A stretch of 64,000 bases of DNA from JAXMAR01 sp046350295 (GTDB lineage Bacteria; Planctomycetota; Planctomycetia; Gemmatales; Gemmataceae): NCBI GenBank assembly GCA_046350295.1, contig JAXMAR010000029.1:1-64000 (forward strand), in the 5' to 3' direction. Position 1 is the stretch's first letter; every line of letters starts with the position of its first letter. This document shows, one piece after another, positions 1-9,353 of the stretch. Below the pieces are notes generated by a model. It was not told the origin of the DNA and did not search any database. It saw only the letters and a list, made by a program, of their open reading frames with translations. Both the position numbers and the translations under genes were made by a program.

Positions 1-1
1 C

Positions 2-1087
2 AAGATCGAGCCGCGGCCCGAGGAGCTGCTCCCCCAGGGCGTCCCCTTCCTTTACGAGAAGCCGATCGCCCGCCTCGATCATCTGCGCAAGCGCTACAAG
101 CTCGATGAAGTCATCGCCCCCGGCAAGACGGAGATGGAGCAGTTCATGCTGCTGCGTTACTGGATCCGCAACCAGTGGCATACCGCCTGGCAGAGCCACA
201 GCGCCGGCTGGATTCCTCCGTGGGACTCGCTCATCATTCTCGAGTGCCGCGACCAGCCGGAATGCCTGACGATGTGCACGCACTACGGCTGCGTCTTCAC
301 CCAGTGCGCCCAGGCGCTCGGCTGGAACGCCCGCCACTGTATCCTCGACCATCACTGCGTCAGCGAGGTCTACTCCGTCGAGCACGACCGCTGGATCATG
401 ATGGACACCGGCAACTCCGCCGAGCGCGCCGACGTCGGCCTCCACTTCGAGCGCAAGGGCGTGCCGCTTTCCGCCCGCGAGCTTCAGTTCGCCTATTACG
501 ACAAGAAGCTGGACGGCATCACCGTCCACTTCACCCCCAAGGCGCTCGCGGCGAAGATTCAGCACATGTGCCGGCCGGCGCCCAAGGGCAAGAGCGACCC
601 GGCCCGGCCGGATGTCATCACGCTGGCGGAGTTGAAGAAGTTCCCCGTCTGCCAGATCGAGAACTATCGCCGCTACGCCTTCCCCGGCCGCAACACCTTC
701 CTCACCTCGCTCCTGCCCGGCGAGCTCTACCACGGTTACGCCGAGTACTTCCACGACGGCTACTACTGGGTCGGCGACAGCCCGGACCGGCCGACGATCT
801 CGCCGGAGTACTCCAGGCCGCTCGACCCGCGCCGCCCGCAGGACGCCGACTGGAAACTGGGGGGCGTGCGCGTGCACCTCTCCGACGCGGGCAGGGCGGG
901 GCAGGTGGCCGTCGACCTGGAGAGCCTGATGCCCAACCACGCCCGGTTCGAAATTCAACGCGACGGCAAGTGGACGGCGACGGCGGGGCGTTTCGTGCTG
1001 GAGACCAAGAGTGGGCTGACGACCCAGGTGCGAGCAGTCAACGCCTGGGGCAAGGCGGGACGGGCGACGACGATCGAGATGAAGTGA
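2..1087 (+). CDS. Transglutaminase-like protein, 5' end outside the window
   Basis: The frame is open from base 2, so the N-terminus lies upstream; 361 codons are visible before a TGA stop. The visible part contains a transglutaminase-like core: a Cys in the context YGCVF followed by an ALGW-NAR stretch, then a His in DHHCVSEVYS and an Asp in WIMMDTG, which matches the Cys-His-Asp order of the family. Such domains act as cysteine proteases or cross-linking enzymes; the substrate cannot be told. After the core comes about 200 residues of C-terminal sequence that I do not recognise. No signal peptide can be assessed because the start is missing. The next gene is convergent, with a hairpin in between. 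Confidence 0.72.
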   Translation, partial: KIEPRPEELLPQGVPFLYEKPIARLDHLRKRYKLDEVIAPGKTEMEQFMLLRYWIRNQWHTAWQSHSAGWIPPWDSLIILECRDQPECLTMCTHYGCVFTQCAQALGWNARHCILDHHCVSEVYSVEHDRWIMMDTGNSAERADVGLHFERKGVPLSARELQFAYYDKKLDGITVHFTPKALAAKIQHMCRPAPKGKSDPARPDVITLAELKKFPVCQIENYRRYAFPGRNTFLTSLLPGELYHGYAEYFHDGYYWVGDSPDRPTISPEYSRPLDPRRPQDADWKLGGVRVHLSDAGRAGQVAVDLESLMPNHARFEIQRDGKWTATAGRFVLETKSGLTTQVRAVNAWGKAGRATTIEMK

Positions 1088-1301
1088 TCCAAACGTGAAA
1101 CTTGCACGCTATCGTCGCAAACGCAGAACTTGTCACCCAAGAAACGGTGCAGTCGGGGAGTTCGGAAAGAAATGTATCGGTCTTCATGCTGGACTCCTCC
1201 TCGCCACGGTAGCAAATGGTCGAAGACAGGTGGAGTCCGTTCGCCGAGCTCTCCAAGCCTCGCATGGAAACGGAATATGCGACCGCGGTCGACATAAAAT
1301 G

Positions 1302-1325
1302 GCCCACCGGCCCGCGCCGGTGGGC
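1302..1325 (-). terminator. Hairpin terminator after the minus-strand gene ending at 1345
   Basis: A 9-bp perfect stem, GCCCACCGG (1302-1310) pairing with CCGGTGGGC (1317-1325), has a 6-nt loop. Read on the minus strand it is followed by CCATTTTAT, a weak T-rich tail. It lies 20 bases past the stop of the 1345-2337 gene and may also serve the convergent gene ending at 1087. Confidence 0.6.
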
Positions 1326-1344
1326 TTCGCTTTCGTTCAAGCCC

Positions 1345-2337
1345 TCAGCGCCGCGCACTCAGCGCCACGTGCTCGCAGCTCATCCGCACGCGGTACGTCC
1401 CGGCCGAGGCGTTGTTCCACGGGCTCGGCACGATGTGCAGGTAGAGCTTGCCTTCCTCCGACGGCGCCCCCTCGAAGCGGTCGCCTACCAGGAACGGCTT
1501 GCCGGCCGCCCCCACCTTGGCGACGAGGGCCCCGGCCATGAACGCGCCTCCCTTGCCGGCCGCGGTGTAGCCCTTCGGCGTCGTCAGGTATTGCCCGGGA
1601 CCTTGCGGCCAGAGGTCGACCTGACCCTCGCTGCTGATGACCATGCGCTGGCTGGCGTCGACGACGATGCCGGTGTCGAGCCACTGGTCCGGGGCGCTGC
1701 CGTGCTTGGCCGCGTCCACGACCCACTCGTTCTCGGCGTTCGGCCCGCGCACGAACAGGTTGCGCAGGTCGCTGAGCTTGAGGTTCAGCTCGCCGAAGTG
1801 GCTCGACTGCGCCTTGATCGCGTCGCTCATCACGCGGCCGACGATCGGGAACTCCGCCGTCTGGATGATGTCGTCCTCCTTGAGGCTCAAGAGCTCCGGC
1901 GGCGATTTTTCCGAAATGCGTTTGACGATGGTCGCGGCCCGGCTCGCCACCTCCAGCTCCGGGCTATGCGACGCGCGCTGCACGAAGGGAAACGCCATGG
2001 GCCCGTAGTAGACGAGGGTCTTCATGGCGTCCTCGCGCTCCTTGAAGGCGGGGCTGCCGAGTTGCTTGATCGAAGCGTCGATTTTGGCGTCGACTCCCGG
2101 AGGCAGGTGCAGGCCGAAGTCGATGCGCCGGATTTCCTGGATGGGGATGGTCAGTTTGCCATACTTGGTCATGACGTCCAGCGTTTCCTGCATGATGGTA
2201 ACGCGGACCAGACTGCCATCGCCGAAGCGCACCTCGGCGTGGTTGGGCCGGACTTCCTTGCTTCCGGACTCCTGAGCGGACGCGACGGGCGCCAGCACGA
2301 TGACGGCGCCGAGCGCCAAGCGGGAAGGAAAGCCCAT
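1345..2337 (-). CDS. Secreted protein of unknown function
   Basis: A 330-residue protein with a clear signal peptide ending near residue 20 (ALGAVIVLAPVASAQ). I chose the ATG at 2337 because GAGGAGG sits just upstream; the frame stays open further out but without a signal sequence. After the signal there is a short beta-rich segment (EVRFGDGSLVRVTI), then a helical HEAT-like stretch around SPAFKEREDAMKTLVYYG, a KRISEK segment, and a C-terminal beta-rich part. Residues spaced like SPEL-EVASRAATIVKRI resemble planctomycete repeat proteins that count damaged or split units, but I cannot name a family. Function is unknown; location is probably periplasmic or outer surface. Confidence 0.7.
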   Translation of the reverse strand: MGFPSRLALGAVIVLAPVASAQESGSKEVRPNHAEVRFGDGSLVRVTIMQETLDVMTKYGKLTIPIQEIRRIDFGLHLPPGVDAKIDASIKQLGSPAFKEREDAMKTLVYYGPMAFPFVQRASHSPELEVASRAATIVKRISEKSPPELLSLKEDDIIQTAEFPIVGRVMSDAIKAQSSHFGELNLKLSDLRNLFVRGPNAENEWVVDAAKHGSAPDQWLDTGIVVDASQRMVISSEGQVDLWPQGPGQYLTTPKGYTAAGKGGAFMAGALVAKVGAAGKPFLVGDRFEGAPSEEGKLYLHIVPSPWNNASAGTYRVRMSCEHVALSARR

Positions 2338-2738
2338 GACGGCCTCCTCGATGAAATGTTTCCTGCGGCCCTTGCTGAGAGCCACGGTCATCCTGACCGA
2401 AGCTGGAGAGAACGTCCCAGCACACCGCATGCGAACCTAATCGTTCATGAAAGCGAATCGCAAAAAACGGCACAAGACGACTTGAGGGGATCGAGCCGTA
2501 AGGCGCCTCAAACCACGCGATTTGCCTGCATGGCGCCAGTCAACCTGAAGCATAGTCTTTTTTTTGCCGCGTCAAGTCCGTTTTGCCGAACGTTGGGGCG
2601 CCCCGTTTCACTTTTTTGCCCGTCTTTCCGGACCCAAAAATCCCCCTCGCGCCATTGACGACGACCACGATTCCCGCGACCATGAAAAATACCCGCCTGT
2701 TTGCCCGCCTCGAGTCCTCTCCCCTCAAGGAGCTTTTC
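2338..2738. other. 401-bp divergent upstream region
   Basis: Non-coding gap between two divergently transcribed exported-protein genes. It should hold both promoters. A run of eight T at about 2558-2565 is the only striking feature; I see no clear operator, riboswitch or RNA gene. Frames that cross it have no family signal. Confidence 0.5.
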
Positions 2739-4019
2739 ATGCCGCGCCACGCCGCTCTCGTCTTGCCCCTCCTGCTCTCTGTTGCCCTGAGCGCCAGCGC
2801 GCAAACCAAGGACTGGCCCCAGTGGCGCGGCCCGCACCGCGACGGCATCGGCTCCGAGAAAAACCTCCTCGACGACTGGAGCAAGGTGAAGCCCAAGCTC
2901 GTCTGGAACTCCAAGACAGTCGCCGGGGGCAAGAAAAGCATCGGCACGGGCTGGTCCACCGTCTCCGTCGCCGCCGGCCGCATCTTCACCATGGGCGACC
3001 ATGGCAAGGACTGCTACATCTACGCCCTCGAGCCGAAGTCCGGCAAACAGCTCTGGGAGACGAAGATCGGCACGACGCGCGGCGACGGCGGCCCGCGCTG
3101 CACCCCGACCGTGGACGGCGACCGCGTTTACGGTTTGACCAACGCGGGCCAGCTCGCCTGCCTCGACGTCAAGAGCGGCGACATCGTCTGGAGCAAGGAC
3201 TACCAGAAGGATTTCGGCGGCAAATGGATGGCCGGCTGGTTCTTCTGCGAGTCTCCTCTCGTCGACGGCGACAAGCTCGTCTGCACCCCCGGCGGCGACG
3301 ACGCGGGCCTGGTCGCCCTCAACAAGAAGACGGGCGAGGTGATCTGGAAATCCGCCATCCCCGGCTCGGGGGGCGCCGGCTATTCCTCCATCATGGTCTC
3401 CGAAGGCGGCGGCATTCGCCAGTACGTCACCATGATGAACCGCGCCAAGGGCGTCGTCGGCGTTGACGCCGCCACCGGCAACCTCCTGTGGAACTACAAC
3501 CGTTGCACCAACGGCACCGGCAACATCCCCACCGTCCTCGTCAAGGACGACCTCGTCTTCGCTTCCACCGGCTACGGCAGCGGCGCCGCCCTGCTGCAAC
3601 TGGTCAAGTCCGGCGCCGGTGTCAAGGTTGTCGAAAAGTACTTCCTCAAAGGCAATGTCCTGCAAAACCACCACGGCCAGATGATCCTCGTCGACGGCTT
3701 CGTCTACGGCGGCCACGGCCACAACGCCGGCGCCCCCTTCTGCCTCGACCTCATGACCGGCAAGTTCGCCTGGGGCCCGCAATCCCAGCCCGGCACCGGT
3801 TCCGCCGCCTGCGCCTACGCCGACGGCCACATCTACCTCCGCTACGAGGAAAACGGCATCGCCCAGATCGAAGCCACCCCCAAGTCCTATCGCCTCAAGG
3901 GAGTCTTCGAGGTCGGCAATATCGGCCGCGGCTGGCAGCAGCCCGTCTTCGTCGACGGCATGATGTACGTGCGCGGCAACAACCAGCTCCTCTGCTTCGA
4001 CGTGCGCAAAGGCGGTTGA
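2739..4019 (+). CDS. PQQ-like beta-propeller repeat protein, secreted
   Basis: A 426-residue exported protein. The ATG at 2739 is preceded by AAGGAG and starts a typical signal peptide (LVLPLLLSVALSASAQ); the frame is open 52 codons further upstream but those residues look non-coding. Right after cleavage comes DWPQWRGPHRDG, the conserved opening of planctomycete PQQ-binding-like propellers. Blade signatures follow as repeats of the type YALEPKSGKQLWE, CLDVKSGDIVWS, ALNKKTGEVIWK and GVDAATGNLLWN. Such proteins are periplasmic; most of this group lack proof of bound PQQ and may be scaffolds or sensors. The next gene starts 87 bases downstream on the same strand. Confidence 0.88.
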   Translation: MPRHAALVLPLLLSVALSASAQTKDWPQWRGPHRDGIGSEKNLLDDWSKVKPKLVWNSKTVAGGKKSIGTGWSTVSVAAGRIFTMGDHGKDCYIYALEPKSGKQLWETKIGTTRGDGGPRCTPTVDGDRVYGLTNAGQLACLDVKSGDIVWSKDYQKDFGGKWMAGWFFCESPLVDGDKLVCTPGGDDAGLVALNKKTGEVIWKSAIPGSGGAGYSSIMVSEGGGIRQYVTMMNRAKGVVGVDAATGNLLWNYNRCTNGTGNIPTVLVKDDLVFASTGYGSGAALLQLVKSGAGVKVVEKYFLKGNVLQNHHGQMILVDGFVYGGHGHNAGAPFCLDLMTGKFAWGPQSQPGTGSAACAYADGHIYLRYEENGIAQIEATPKSYRLKGVFEVGNIGRGWQQPVFVDGMMYVRGNNQLLCFDVRKGG

Positions 4020-4106
4020 GACGCGCCGGCAGGGCGGCGCGCCGGCTACGGTTTACTCGGCCGATTTTCCCCTAAGATGAAGGGCAAACAGGGAAGAGAG
4101 ACCCTC

Positions 4107-5087
4107 ATGCCCCTATCCTGGCAACCCTTCGTCGACGCCGTTCGCAGCCGCCGCCGCTTTCTCCTCACGACGCACGTTCGTCCCGATCCGGACGGCCTCG
4201 GTTCCATGCTGGGCCTGGCCGGCGCCCTCGCAGCGCTCGACAAGGACGTCAGCATGGTCGTCTCCAGCGTCTATCCGCCGCGCTATGACTTCATGGACCC
4301 GGGCAAGCGCATCGCGCGCTTTCATTTGCCGGGGGACGCGTATCGCTCCTGTGAGGCTGTCGTCGTTCTGGACACGGGGACCTGGAACCAGCTCGGCGAG
4401 TTCGGCGACTTTCTCCGCACGCTCTCGGTCCCAAGGTTCGTCATCGACCATCACCCGACGCAGGACGATCTCGGCGCCACGCGCCTGGTCGATGTCACGG
4501 CTGAAGCGACTGGCCGATTGGTCTACGACGCCATCCAGGCGCTGAAGGCGCCGGTCAGCAAGACCATCGCGCAGGACCTGTTCGCGGCGCTCGCCACCGA
4601 TACGGGCTGGTTCCGCCATTCGAACACGAGCCCGGCCACGTTCGCGCTGGCCGAGGCCCTGGTCCGGGCCGGCGCCAACCCGACCTGGCTTTACGAGCAG
4701 ATCTACGAGCAGAATCGCCTCGCCCGCTTGCACCTGATGGGCCGCGTCCTCGAGCGGATCAAGATCGCCGCCGACGGCATGATCGCCTACACCGAGCTGC
4801 GCCGCGCCGATTATCAGGAGACGGGCGCCATCCCGTCGGACTCCGAGGACCTCGTCAACTTCACGCGCGGCATGGCCGGCGTGGAGGTCGGCCTCTTCTT
4901 CATGGAGCAGCCGGAGGGGGGCGTGAAGGTCAGCTTCCGCTCGCGCGAGAAGGTCAACGTGTCGCAGATCGCCGAACGCTTCGGCGGCGGCGGCCATCGC
5001 CTCGCCTCCGGCGCTATCCTGCAAACGACGCTCGATGAGGCCGAGCGCCGCGTGCTGGAGGCGGTGACGGCTGCGCTAAATTCATAG
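4107..5087 (+). CDS. nrnA: DHH-family phosphoesterase (NrnA-like oligoribonuclease/pAp phosphatase)
   Basis: A 326-residue protein with the full DHH/DHHA1 layout. Near the N-terminus HVRPDPDGLGS supplies the first metal ligands, VIDHHPTQDD carries the DHH motif near residue 115, and FGGGGHRLASGA close to the C-terminus is the DHHA1 substrate-binding motif. NrnA-type enzymes degrade short RNA oligonucleotides and dephosphorylate 3'-phosphoadenosine 5'-phosphate in the cytoplasm. I prefer the ATG at 4107 (GGGAAGAGAG upstream) to an in-frame ATG at 4077 that has no ribosome-binding site. Length fits the family. Confidence 0.9.
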   Translation: MPLSWQPFVDAVRSRRRFLLTTHVRPDPDGLGSMLGLAGALAALDKDVSMVVSSVYPPRYDFMDPGKRIARFHLPGDAYRSCEAVVVLDTGTWNQLGEFGDFLRTLSVPRFVIDHHPTQDDLGATRLVDVTAEATGRLVYDAIQALKAPVSKTIAQDLFAALATDTGWFRHSNTSPATFALAEALVRAGANPTWLYEQIYEQNRLARLHLMGRVLERIKIAADGMIAYTELRRADYQETGAIPSDSEDLVNFTRGMAGVEVGLFFMEQPEGGVKVSFRSREKVNVSQIAERFGGGGHRLASGAILQTTLDEAERRVLEAVTAALNS

Positions 5088-5127
5088 AGAGTCAGTAAGT
5101 TCCTCGTCAAGGCATAGCGTCAATGTT

Positions 5128-5211
5128 GGGTGGCACGCCCTGAGTACTCGAAGCGCGGCGCTCGGATCGCGGCGCCTCAATGCCTCTTCGAAGACTCAGG
5201 GCGTGCCACCC
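5128..5211. repeat. Inverted repeat with perfect 18-bp arms
   Basis: GGGTGGCACGCCCTGAGT at 5128-5145 is the exact reverse complement of 5194-5211; 48 bases lie between. The arms extend imperfectly inward (a CTCGAAG/CTTCGAAG pair). It fills the gap between nrnA and holA and looks like a small mobile-type or REP-like palindromic element, with no coding capacity. Confidence 0.75.
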
Positions 5212-5238
5212 AGACGCAAGCTTCGTTCATTTCAAACC

Positions 5239-6143
5239 ATGGACGCTCTCGCTTTCCTCGCCAAGCCGCCCGCGAAGATCGGGCCGCTTTACGTCCTGCA
5301 CGGCGACGAGCCGTTCCTGAAGCGCCACGCCCTGCGCACGCTCCGCGCCCAGCTGCTCGGGCCGGACGCGGACGAGCAATCGGCCTCCGTCTACCAGGGG
5401 GACAAGATCGAGTTCGCCCTCGTCTTCGACGAACTGTCCACGGTCGCCTTCTTTCAGCCGCGCCGGCTTGTCGTCATCGAAAACGCCGATCCGTTCGTCA
5501 CGGCACACCGGGGCATCCTGGAAAAGCGCGTCGGCTCGATGCCGGCCACGGGCTGCCTTGTCCTCGACGTCAAGACCTGGGCGGCGAACACGCGGCTGGC
5601 GAAGCTCGTCGACAGCGCCGCGACCATCGTCTGCAAGGCGCCGGCGGCCTATCGCATGGCGCAGTGGTGTTCCGACTGGGCGGCGGCGCAGCACAAGAAG
5701 CAACTCGCCCCGCAAGCCGCGGCGCTCCTCGTCGATCTCATCGGCCCGGAAATGGGATTGCTCGATCAGGAGATCCTCAAGCTGGCCATCTACGTCGGCG
5801 AGCGCAACCGCATCGAAGCGGAGGACGTGGACAAGCTGGTCGGCCAGAGCCGGGCCGAGAACACCTGGAAAATATTCGACCTCATCGCGGCGGGACAGGC
5901 CGGCGACGCCCTCGTCCTGCTCGACCGCCTGCTCGATCAGGAGGAGTCGCGCGGCATCGTCGGCTTCTTCAGCATGCAGCTCAGGCGTTTGGCGGCGGCG
6001 CACCGATCGTGCAAGGGGCGCCTCGATTGGCGCTGCCCTGGAGCAGGCCGGCATCCCTCCCTTCGGACTCAAGAGCCGCCGAACAGCAGATGCGCCAACT
6101 CGGCAGCCGGCTGCTCAAGCTGCACGACTGGCTATTGAGCTGA
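5239..6143 (+). CDS. holA: DNA polymerase III delta subunit, C-terminus frameshifted
   Basis: Clamp-loader delta subunit, which opens the sliding clamp in the replisome. The N-terminal AAA-like part reads GPLYVLHGDEPFLK, then QPRRLVVIENADPF, typical of HolA; length would be about 300 residues. The frame is intact to about base 6000 (QLRRLAAAHR), then homology jumps: ASIGAALEQAGIPPFGLKS continues in a second frame and AEQQMRQLGSRLLKLHDWL in a third, ending with TGA at 6141-6143. Two missing G bases (near 6008 and 6018) and one extra base near 6074 would restore a single frame. The start at 5239 is chosen because the earlier in-frame start (5203) lies inside the inverted repeat. holA is normally essential, so sequence error is likelier than decay. 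Confidence 0.82.
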
Positions 6144-6247
6144 ACCTGACCTGCGGCGGCAGTGCCGCCGGCTGCACTGCTGGAGCGGTTCCTCATCCGG
6201 CTGGGCGCGAAAGGCCGAGGGCGCCGCGTTGGTATAGGCAAGCGTCG

Positions 6248-6655
6248 ATGCGTCAAGCGAGAGATTTCGCGCGCATGCCGCCGCTGGCTACGCCGGCCTC
6301 CTCGTGGGCGTGGACATTCTCGACCGCATGGAGCGAGCCGTGGCCAAGGCGCGAGCCGCTTGCTGCGTGCGACGGGGGCATTGAATCAGCGCGTGCCGTA
6401 CGCCGTCGTCGGCGGGAACGCCGTCGCCTCCTGGGTGGCGACGGTCGACGAAGGGGCGGTCCGAACACGCGCGATGTCGACCTGCTGGTGCGACGCGACG
6501 ATCTGCCGGCGTGAAACCCGCGCTGGAAGAGGCCGGTTTCGTTCGCGATGCGCTGCCCGATGTGATCATGCTCGCGATGGTCCCGCAGGCACGCGAGGCG
6601 AAGCGGTCCATCTCCTCTTCAGCGGGGAGAAGGCGCGACCCGATCATCTTCCTCA
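6248..6655 (+). pseudogene. Nucleotidyltransferase-like protein, remnant in several frames
   Basis: Fragments of one nucleotidyltransferase-fold protein are spread over three plus-strand frames: LLVGVDILDRMERAVAKA, then VPYAVVGGNAVASWV, then NTRDVDLLVRRDDLP, then KPALEEAGFVRDALPDV, then GEAVHLLFSGEK. The GGNAVASW and TRDVDLLV motifs are the nucleotide-binding glycines and the metal-binding DxD-like pair of the MNT/AbiEii-type fold. At least three one-base shifts are needed to read through. The C-terminal third expected after GEK is missing: the sequence runs straight into the 3' end of a convergent gene. A truncated, decayed or badly sequenced gene. Confidence 0.6.
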
Positions 6656-7129
6656 ATACCCGGCCTCCGCCCGCTGCCGCCGGCCGCGCCAGGTCCTCCT
6701 CGATTTCCGCCTGCCGCTGAGTCGCGAGCCGCCGGACGCTGCGGAAGCCGTGCCGCGCCGTCGCGACCAGGTCGATGGCGGCGAGGGCGAGCAGACCGAA
6801 AATGACCAGGAGGGCGGCGATCCAGTAGTAGGTCACCGTCTTGACCAGCGGGTGCTCGAGCGTTTGGTCAGCTTCGAGCGGCAGCACGCTATCGAGTTCG
6901 GCTTTCAGGAAGAACCAGCCGATCAGGAAGCCCGCGAAAATGATCATCAGGATGGAGCAGACGATGCGCGCTGCGCAGCGCGTCAGGTAAGAACGCTCGG
7001 CCGGGTCCATGCCGGTCTGGCGGGCAGGCTCCGGCGGCCAGTTTCGACCTGGTTCCAGCCGTAGCCGAAGCCGAGCGTGAGGAGGACGACGATCAGGACG
7101 ATGGCGAAGATGAACTCGGTGGTGGACAT
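6653..7129 (-). pseudogene. Small membrane protein with three predicted helices, frameshifted
   Basis: The start at 7129 (MSTTEFIFAIVLIVVLL) gives a first membrane helix and GFGYGWNQVE, after which that frame reaches a stop. Homology-like sequence continues one frame over with MDPAERSYLTRCAARIV and two further helices (CSILMIIFAGFLIGWFF and YYWIAALLVIFGLLALAAI), then a charged tail. A second shift near 6682 would give the ending RRQRAEAGY with a stop at 6653-6655. I read this as one protein of about 155 residues of a conserved planctomycete type with unknown function. Two overlapping small genes would be the alternative. Confidence 0.5.
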
Positions 7130-7163
7130 GGATGAGGTCGCTCGGAAGAAGGACGCTGTCCTG

Positions 7164-7189
7164 CCTGGTTCTGCGAACCGAGGTCAAAC
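7164..7189. repeat. GGTTCTGCGAACC hairpin repeat, copy 1
   Basis: Core GGTTCTGCGAACC at 7167-7179 with tail GAGGTCAAAC. One of at least six intergenic copies in the window (others near 13873, 39966, 44271, 47275 and 56472). It lies between the minus-strand membrane protein and the M28 peptidase. Confidence 0.65.
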
Positions 7190-7203
7190 GAAGGAAACCT
7201 GAT

Positions 7204-8197
7204 TCATTTTACGCGCTGGAGCCAGACGCCGAGCACCTTGGCGACGTCGAGCATGCCTTCGGGCGAGCAGTTCGCCGGCGTATCGCTCAGCTTGTGCCAG
7301 TGGCGATAGTCGAAATCGATAATGTCGATGGCCGGAATACCGACGTCGAGCAGGGCAATGTGGTCGTCGCGGACGCGGTCCCCCAGGTCGAAGGCGAAGG
7401 ACCGCGCCTTGTTCTCGTTGGCGATCTTCCAGATCTCCGCGGCTAGCGGCCGAAGCGCGAATCCAGGAGTTGCCCCCGACGGGGAAGCGGGCGTTCTTGC
7501 CGGCGATCATGTCGAGGAGGATGGCGCCGGCGTAGTCGCGGCCGGCGGGGTTTTTCTTCCAGGTCTTGGCGAAGTGCTCGGAGCCGAAGAAGTACTTGTC
7601 TTCTTGGCGTCGAAGATGTATTCCTCGCCGTCGAAGAAGACGAGGTCGACGCCGACGCTGGTCTTGAGGTCCTTGAGGTGATGGGCCATCTCCATGAGGA
7701 AGGCGACGCCGCTGCCGCCGTCGTTGGCGGAGAGGAAGGGTCGCCAGTCGCGTGGGTTCGGCTCCTGATCGGCGATGGGCCGCGTGTCGTAATGCGAGCA
7801 GAGGATGACGCGCCGTTTCTTCTCGGAACGGAACGAGACGATGATGTTGGTCATCTCCACCGTCCCAAACTGGCTCACCTGCTTGGCGGAAAAGGTTTGC
7901 GCCTCGACCTTGCAATCGAACGCGGCGAAGTGTTTCGATCAGGTCCTGCCGCGCCTTCATCTGCTCCCTGTACCGCCCGCGCGGCCCGAGGGAGCGCAGA
8001 TCTCTTCCAGGTATTTCATCGCCCGCTTGCCGTCAACGGGATGGCGGAAGGGGGCCGCCTGCGGTTTGCGGCGAACTCCGTGCCCATCTTTTTCCCGGGC
8101 GGCTTCGACGACATTGTCGGCGCCGCGAGCACAACCAGAACACGACGCCGGCAAAGCCGCGAGAGAACGGCAAGCTGCCTGGGATCATCCGTTTCAT
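7204..8197 (-). pseudogene. M28-family zinc aminopeptidase-like protein, multiply frameshifted
   Basis: The ATG at 8197 has GGAGGA upstream. Pieces in different frames follow the order of an M28 peptidase of the glutaminyl-cyclase-like subgroup: RAMKYLEEICA, then ILCSHYDTRPIA (first zinc ligand), FLSANDGGSGVAFLMEMA (bridging Asp), VDLVFFDGEEYIF (catalytic Glu pair), FGSEHFAKTWKKNP, ILLDMIAGKNARF, and the C-terminus DVAKVLGVWLQRVK ending at 7204. An N-terminal hydrophobic stretch suggests export. At least four one-base shifts interrupt it. If these are sequencing errors, it would be a normal exported metallopeptidase of about 330 residues acting on peptides. Confidence 0.75.
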
Positions 8198-8464
8198 TGT
8201 CCAATCCTCCCGAAAAATCGCGCGCGACCTGCTGCGGCATTTCCCGCCCATCCAGGCGGCTTCTTCAAATATACCAGCCTCGCGCCACGGCGGGACAGGT
8301 CATTTCGCGGTATCGACCAGCTCACTTGCACGCTGGGCCGAGGGGAAATAAGGAGCGGTGAGGACTGCAGTGAAACCGGTAGCGCATTCGTGTGCGCCGC
8401 GGTCTATCGATTGGAGGGAACGACTGGTATATTGACAACGAGATTCTGCAGGAGGAGAGCGGAC

Positions 8465-9187
8465 ATGCCTGTCCATGACTGGAGGCGCGTCGACCCCGGC
8501 GTCTTTCACGACTTCCACAACGTGTGGATCGGGCTGTTGCGCAACGCGCTCAACGAGGGAGGATTGCCTTCCGGTTACTATGCCATGTCGGAACAGCATA
8601 TCGGCAAATACGTCAGCGATGTTCTGACCCTGCATAAGCCGATAGCCCCGCCCGGACATATCTCGGGCGCTCTCGCCGTCGCGGAGGCGCCGCCCAAGGT
8701 CCGGCGCAAATTATCCCTGGCCCCGGACGCGCGTGCCCGCCGCAAGACTCTGGCAATCCGCCATGTCAGCGACCATCGCCTGATCGCCGTCGTCGAAATC
8801 GTTTCGCCCGCCAACAAGGATCGGCACGACCACGTCCGCGAGTTTCTCGACAAGATCGAAGATCTGCTCGCGCACGGCATTCACATCCTTCTCGTCGATC
8901 TTTTTCCTCCGGGGTCGCATGATCCGCTCGGTCTGCACGCCGCTCTGTGGGATCGACTTGGTGATACGCCGGAGCCGCCACCCGCTGATGAGCCGTTGAC
9001 GCTGGCCTCGTATGTCGCCGGCGCCCCTGTGGAAGCCTACCTCGAGCATCTCGCCGTAGGACAGTCGCTAGCCGACATGCCGCTGTTTCTGGATCCCGGC
9101 ATCTACGTCTACACGCCGCTGGAGGAAACCTATCAGGCGACCTGGCGCGGCACGCCGGAGCCGTGGCGCGCCGTTTTGCAGGCGTGA
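8465..9187 (+). CDS. DUF4058 family protein
   Basis: A 240-residue protein starting MPVHDWRRVDPGVFHDFH, a form typical of DUF4058 proteins known mainly from cyanobacteria and planctomycetes. AGGAGGAGAGCGGAC lies just upstream of the ATG. Further conserved-looking parts are LIAVVEIVSPANK and LLVDLFPPGSHDPLGLH; the ExVSPxNK arrangement recalls a nuclease-like core, but no function is proven for the family. The frame is open far upstream without family signal. It stands alone between a minus-strand gene and a convergent one. Confidence 0.82.
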   Translation: MPVHDWRRVDPGVFHDFHNVWIGLLRNALNEGGLPSGYYAMSEQHIGKYVSDVLTLHKPIAPPGHISGALAVAEAPPKVRRKLSLAPDARARRKTLAIRHVSDHRLIAVVEIVSPANKDRHDHVREFLDKIEDLLAHGIHILLVDLFPPGSHDPLGLHAALWDRLGDTPEPPPADEPLTLASYVAGAPVEAYLEHLAVGQSLADMPLFLDPGIYVYTPLEETYQATWRGTPEPWRAVLQA

Positions 9188-9221
9188 GCGTGAAGAGTCG
9201 TCAACGCCGCGCGCCGAGGCA

Positions 9222-9250
9222 AATGCGTTGCAGATCGGCTGCAACGCATT
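9222..9250. terminator. Perfect 11-bp hairpin between convergent genes
   Basis: AATGCGTTGCA (9222-9232) pairs perfectly with TGCAACGCATT (9240-9250) over a 7-nt loop. It lies 35 bases past the DUF4058 stop, in the gap before the convergent CoA-transferase gene. There is no T-run on either side, so it may be a factor-dependent or bidirectional terminator, or another palindromic repeat. Confidence 0.45.
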
Positions 9251-9353
9251 AACGCGTGCCAAGTCGAGTGTTTGCGCCAATTCGTCGAAATGCGTTGCGG
9301 ATCAGGTGTCTGTACTGCAATGCAATGAATCCACCCGTCACACGCGCCTCAAT

